A DNA stretch of 7,447 bases from an uncultured Lachnospiraceae bacterium (lineage in GTDB: Bacteria; Bacillota; Clostridia; Lachnospirales; Lachnospiraceae), in NCBI GenBank assembly GCA_937916415.1, contig CALGGH010000042.1, positions 1-7,447 on the forward strand, read 5' to 3'. The notes beneath the pieces were generated by a model. The model saw only the letters and a program-made list of their open reading frames with translations. It did no database searches and was not told the DNA's origin. Numbering within the stretch: the first letter of the stretch is position 1; the number at the start of each line of letters is the position of its first letter. Position numbers and translations under genes: made by a program. Shown here piece after piece: positions 5,784 through 7,447 of the stretch.

Positions 5784-7073
5784 TCACTTGTCATCCATGT
5801 TCAGGAAGTCAAATTCGAAATCGTCATCATCCAGCATGAAATTCTTGGGCTTGGATTTCCCGGGCTGCTCCCTGGCGGGAGCTGCCTCTCGGTTACGGGG
5901 CGCTGACTTGCGAGCGGAAGCCGGAGCGGGTTTTTCGTCTCCGTCGTCATCATCATCGTCGTCATCGTCCTCGTCATCCTCTTCATAATGTCTGGCGACG
6001 CGGCGCTTGCGGTCATGACGGCTCTCGTATTCCTCTTCTTCTTCCTCCTCGTCATCCTCCTCGTACTCGTAGCCTCCGCTCACGAGCCTGACGATCATTA
6101 TGATCAGCGCGATCACGCATATGCCGAGAAGAACTCCGAGAACTATGCACATGATCTTGAACTTCTGCATTCTGGCGTTGGCATCTGCCATCTTGTTGGC
6201 CTGCGCGTCAGCATAATCCAACAGCTCCTGGAGCTTCTCCCTGGTGTTGTCTATGTGATTGTAGAGGTACCATACGTTGTTGCCGGTGCCGTCATCCGTA
6301 TAAACCAGTTCATAGTCATTGTTGACCTCGGGTTCCGCGGATGCTTCTTCGGCCGAACTCTCCTCCGCGATATTGTCGGCAGGTTCCTGAGTATTGGATA
6401 CCACGATGACCTCGCCCATGTTTACCAGGTCGGAACGGACGTATCCGGTCTTCTGCGTGCCGCCGTCCAGGAATGCGACGTAATACCAGGTCTTGGAATC
6501 CCCGGTGCCAAGCTTGGAGCCTGCGACCACGAGATCCGTGTCCCTGGCCAGCTGCGCCACGATGTCATCGCTGGTGGAGGCGTCGCTCCTGACCTTGCCG
6601 GTGTCCACGTTGATGGTCGCGCTCTGATAATCCTGAGCGTCAACTCCCTCGGGAAGCGTGATGGCCGACACGTCTATTCCGTTTACGACGTTGCCGCCCG
6701 AGGGCGCCTCAGCGTCCGCATCAGCAGCCGCGTCAGTGGTCTCCGCTGACTGGTCCCCGTCGGTGCTGGCGGTGACTGTCATCAGGTCCGACCTGACGTA
6801 TCCGACCGTTCCGTCGGAAAGCGTCACGTGATACCATACGTTGCCTGACGCGTCGGACTTTTCGTCCGTTACCGTCACTTCCGTTCCGCTGCTCACCTTG
6901 GTCAGGGTGGAAGCGTCGGTCGAAGCATCGCTCCTGACCTTGACGTCATTGACCGTGACGGTACCCTTTGAATCCGCATAGGCCGTCATGCCGAACGCTC
7001 CCGCAAAGAGCGCTGCTGACATGAACGCCCCTGCGATCATTCCGGTTACGCGGGCTATTCTGCTAGTTTTCAT
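5784..7073 (-). CDS. Membrane-anchored double-SH3 protein with acidic cytoplasmic tail
   Basis: This 429-residue protein has a signal peptide with probable cleavage after AYA (33). Two bacterial SH3 (SH3_3-type) domains follow at about 36-100 and 152-219, each with VRSDAST near its start and GYVRSDL near its end. An Ala/Asp-rich linker (102-128) separates them and an acidic linker follows (about 226-250). A helical, possibly coiled-coil stretch (274-306) leads into a membrane helix (307-331). The last 98 residues should be cytoplasmic: Glu-rich block (336-350), basic patch RHDRKRRVARH (352-362), Asp run (364-380), Pro/Ala/Lys-rich spacer, and an ending with FEFDFLNMDDK. Such SH3 domains in exported proteins usually bind peptidoglycan; the tail has no known family I can name. 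The start at 7073 has GGAGG 10 nt upstream. The gene abuts clpC (14 bp, or a 4-bp overlap if clpC uses GTG). A role as an envelope sensor linked to ClpC is inference. Confidence 0.9.
   Translation of the reverse strand: MKTSRIARVTGMIAGAFMSAALFAGAFGMTAYADSKGTVTVNDVKVRSDASTDASTLTKVSSGTEVTVTDEKSDASGNVWYHVTLSDGTVGYVRSDLMTVTASTDGDQSAETTDAAADADAEAPSGGNVVNGIDVSAITLPEGVDAQDYQSATINVDTGKVRSDASTSDDIVAQLARDTDLVVAGSKLGTGDSKTWYYVAFLDGGTQKTGYVRSDLVNMGEVIVVSNTQEPADNIAEESSAEEASAEPEVNNDYELVYTDDGTGNNVWYLYNHIDNTREKLQELLDYADAQANKMADANARMQKFKIMCIVLGVLLGICVIALIIMIVRLVSGGYEYEEDDEEEEEEEYESRHDRKRRVARHYEEDDEDDDDDDDDDGDEKPAPASARKSAPRNREAAPAREQPGKSKPKNFMLDDDDFEFDFLNMDDK
5930..6070 (-). repeat. Trinucleotide-rich tract encoding Asp/Glu runs
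   Basis: The minus strand is dominated by GAC/GAT and GAA/GAG codons here, giving a run of nine Asp and a run of seven Glu in the tail of the SH3 protein, separated by a basic segment. On the plus strand it appears as tcg/tca/tcc repeats. Such a tract can gain or lose codons in frame by slippage. Confidence 0.75.
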
Positions 7074-7102
7074 AATGATGATTCCTCCATTAACGTGTAT
7101 TG

Positions 7103-7108
7103 ATTATT
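7103..7108 (-). promoter_or_regulatory. Possible weak -10 element before the SH3 gene
   Basis: In the 45-bp AT-rich gap AATAAT matches the TATAAT consensus at five of six positions, about 30 nt before the start codon. No good -35 hexamer sits 16-18 bp upstream, so this is weak; the SH3-clpC-radA group could equally be read from a promoter outside the window. Confidence 0.2.
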
Positions 7109-7118
7109 GATCACATGT

Positions 7119-7421
7119 TTACGTATCCGCATTATCCTGGCGTCTGTAGGGCATGTGCTGGATGCGGTCGGAGTCTATCAGCCTCTTGATGACCTGCTTG
7201 CTGACTCCGGTATTCTGGCTGACCTCTATGGCAGTGGCGCCGGGATTCTTTTCGAGATAATTCCTCACGCGTCCATAGCTGTCATAGCACGTCTTTCCGC
7301 ATTTGTCACAGGTATACTCTCCAAGGCCGGCGTAGGTGACCGAACTCCCGCAGTATGGGCACTCTTCGGGCGCGTCATCCACCGCATTGCCTTTCAGGTT
7401 AAAAACGTCGAATCCTGCCAT
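7119..7421 (-). CDS. Zinc-ribbon and helix-turn-helix protein, YvyF/TIGR03826-like
   Basis: This 100-residue cytoplasmic protein has a zinc ribbon made by CPYC (21-24) and CDKC (38-41), with an extra Cys45. It continues into an HTH-like C-terminal domain: YGRVRNYLEKNPGATAIEVSQNTG (in two halves, 49-60 and 61-72) and VSKQVIKRLIDSDRI (73-87). The 'RNYLEKNPGATAIEVS..TGVS...I.RLI..DRI' pattern is what I recall from the Firmicutes YvyF (TIGR03826) proteins found beside flagellar and comF genes, whose exact role is unclear. It is not McsA: there is no UVR-type region and it is too short. A DNA- or RNA-binding regulator is the simplest guess. The ATG at 7421-7419 has GAGG 6 nt upstream and starts 1 bp after a stop that may end an upstream gene. 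The SH3 gene follows after 45 bp. Confidence 0.85.
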   Translation of the reverse strand: MAGFDVFNLKGNAVDDAPEECPYCGSSVTYAGLGEYTCDKCGKTCYDSYGRVRNYLEKNPGATAIEVSQNTGVSKQVIKRLIDSDRIQHMPYRRQDNADT

Positions 7422-7422
7422 A

Positions 7423-7447
7423 TTAAGCCTCGTCTATCGCATGTCCA
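7423..7447 (-). CDS. Possible C-terminal tail of an upstream gene (partial)
   Basis: One minus-strand frame runs in from the right edge as GHAIDEA and stops with TAA at 7425-7423, one base before the ATG of the zinc-ribbon gene. The close spacing fits an operon. Only seven residues are visible, so neither the identity nor the reality of the gene can be established. Confidence 0.3.

Noticed and set aside
5770..5800. CtsR or CIRCE operator before clpC
   Set aside because: No AGTCAAA direct repeat or TTAGCACTC inverted repeat is present in this stretch or in the 45-bp gap before the SH3 gene.
5758..5988. Plus-strand poly-serine frame
   Set aside because: The Ser run is only the complement of the Asp codon tract.
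5988..6749. Plus-strand frame with a hydrophobic start opposite the SH3 gene
   Set aside because: The hydrophobic part is the mirror of the Glu-rich tail and membrane helix on the other strand; no supported start or family.
7119..7421. McsA as identity of the zinc-ribbon protein near clpC
   Set aside because: The protein has a single zinc ribbon followed by an HTH-like domain; the repeated CXXC pairs and UVR region of McsA are missing.

Overview
The window looks like chromosomal DNA from an anaerobic Gram-positive bacterium of the Clostridia, most likely a Lachnospiraceae relative. This is inferred from protein style (a ClpC-type unfoldase, RadA, an LCP cell-wall ligase, Gly/Asp/Glu-rich envelope proteins), from strong AGGAGG-type ribosome binding sites, and from the gene order clpC - short unknown protein - radA. 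I have not confirmed the taxon by any search. No rRNA, tRNA, CRISPR, insertion sequence or phage gene is visible.

Every gene I accept lies on the minus strand, so the transcript reads from the right edge to the left. In that order: a few codons that may be the tail of an upstream gene (7423-7447); a 100-residue zinc-ribbon plus helix-turn-helix protein resembling the YvyF/TIGR03826 family (7119-7421); a secreted and membrane-anchored protein with two bacterial SH3 domains outside and a strikingly acidic tail inside (5784-7073); ClpC (3322-5769); a 137-residue all-beta unknown (2904-3317); RadA (1534-2901); an LCP (LytR-CpsA-Psr) protein starting at TTG (309-1433); and the first 100 codons of an ABC exporter (1-302). 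No stretch of 300 bases or more lacks a gene. The longest gap is the 100 bp between radA and the LCP gene, which holds a degenerate tandem repeat and an inverted repeat.

The SH3 gene, clpC, the 137-residue gene and radA are packed with gaps of 14 (or a 4-bp overlap), 4 and 2 bp and are probably one translationally coupled operon. The ribosome binding site of the 137-residue gene is built into the last codons of clpC. The LCP and ABC genes form a second tight pair (6 bp). The theme is protein quality control (ClpC) and DNA repair/recombination (RadA) joined to cell-envelope sensing or assembly (SH3 protein, LCP, exporter). The classical Firmicutes clpC neighbours ctsR, mcsA and mcsB are absent from the window and no CtsR operator is seen.

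The best candidate for something undescribed is the SH3/transmembrane/acidic-tail protein next to clpC. Its topology could carry an envelope signal to a cytoplasmic tail that ends in a distinctive Phe/Asp motif. The 137-residue protein between clpC and radA is the second candidate. Both functional ideas are inference.
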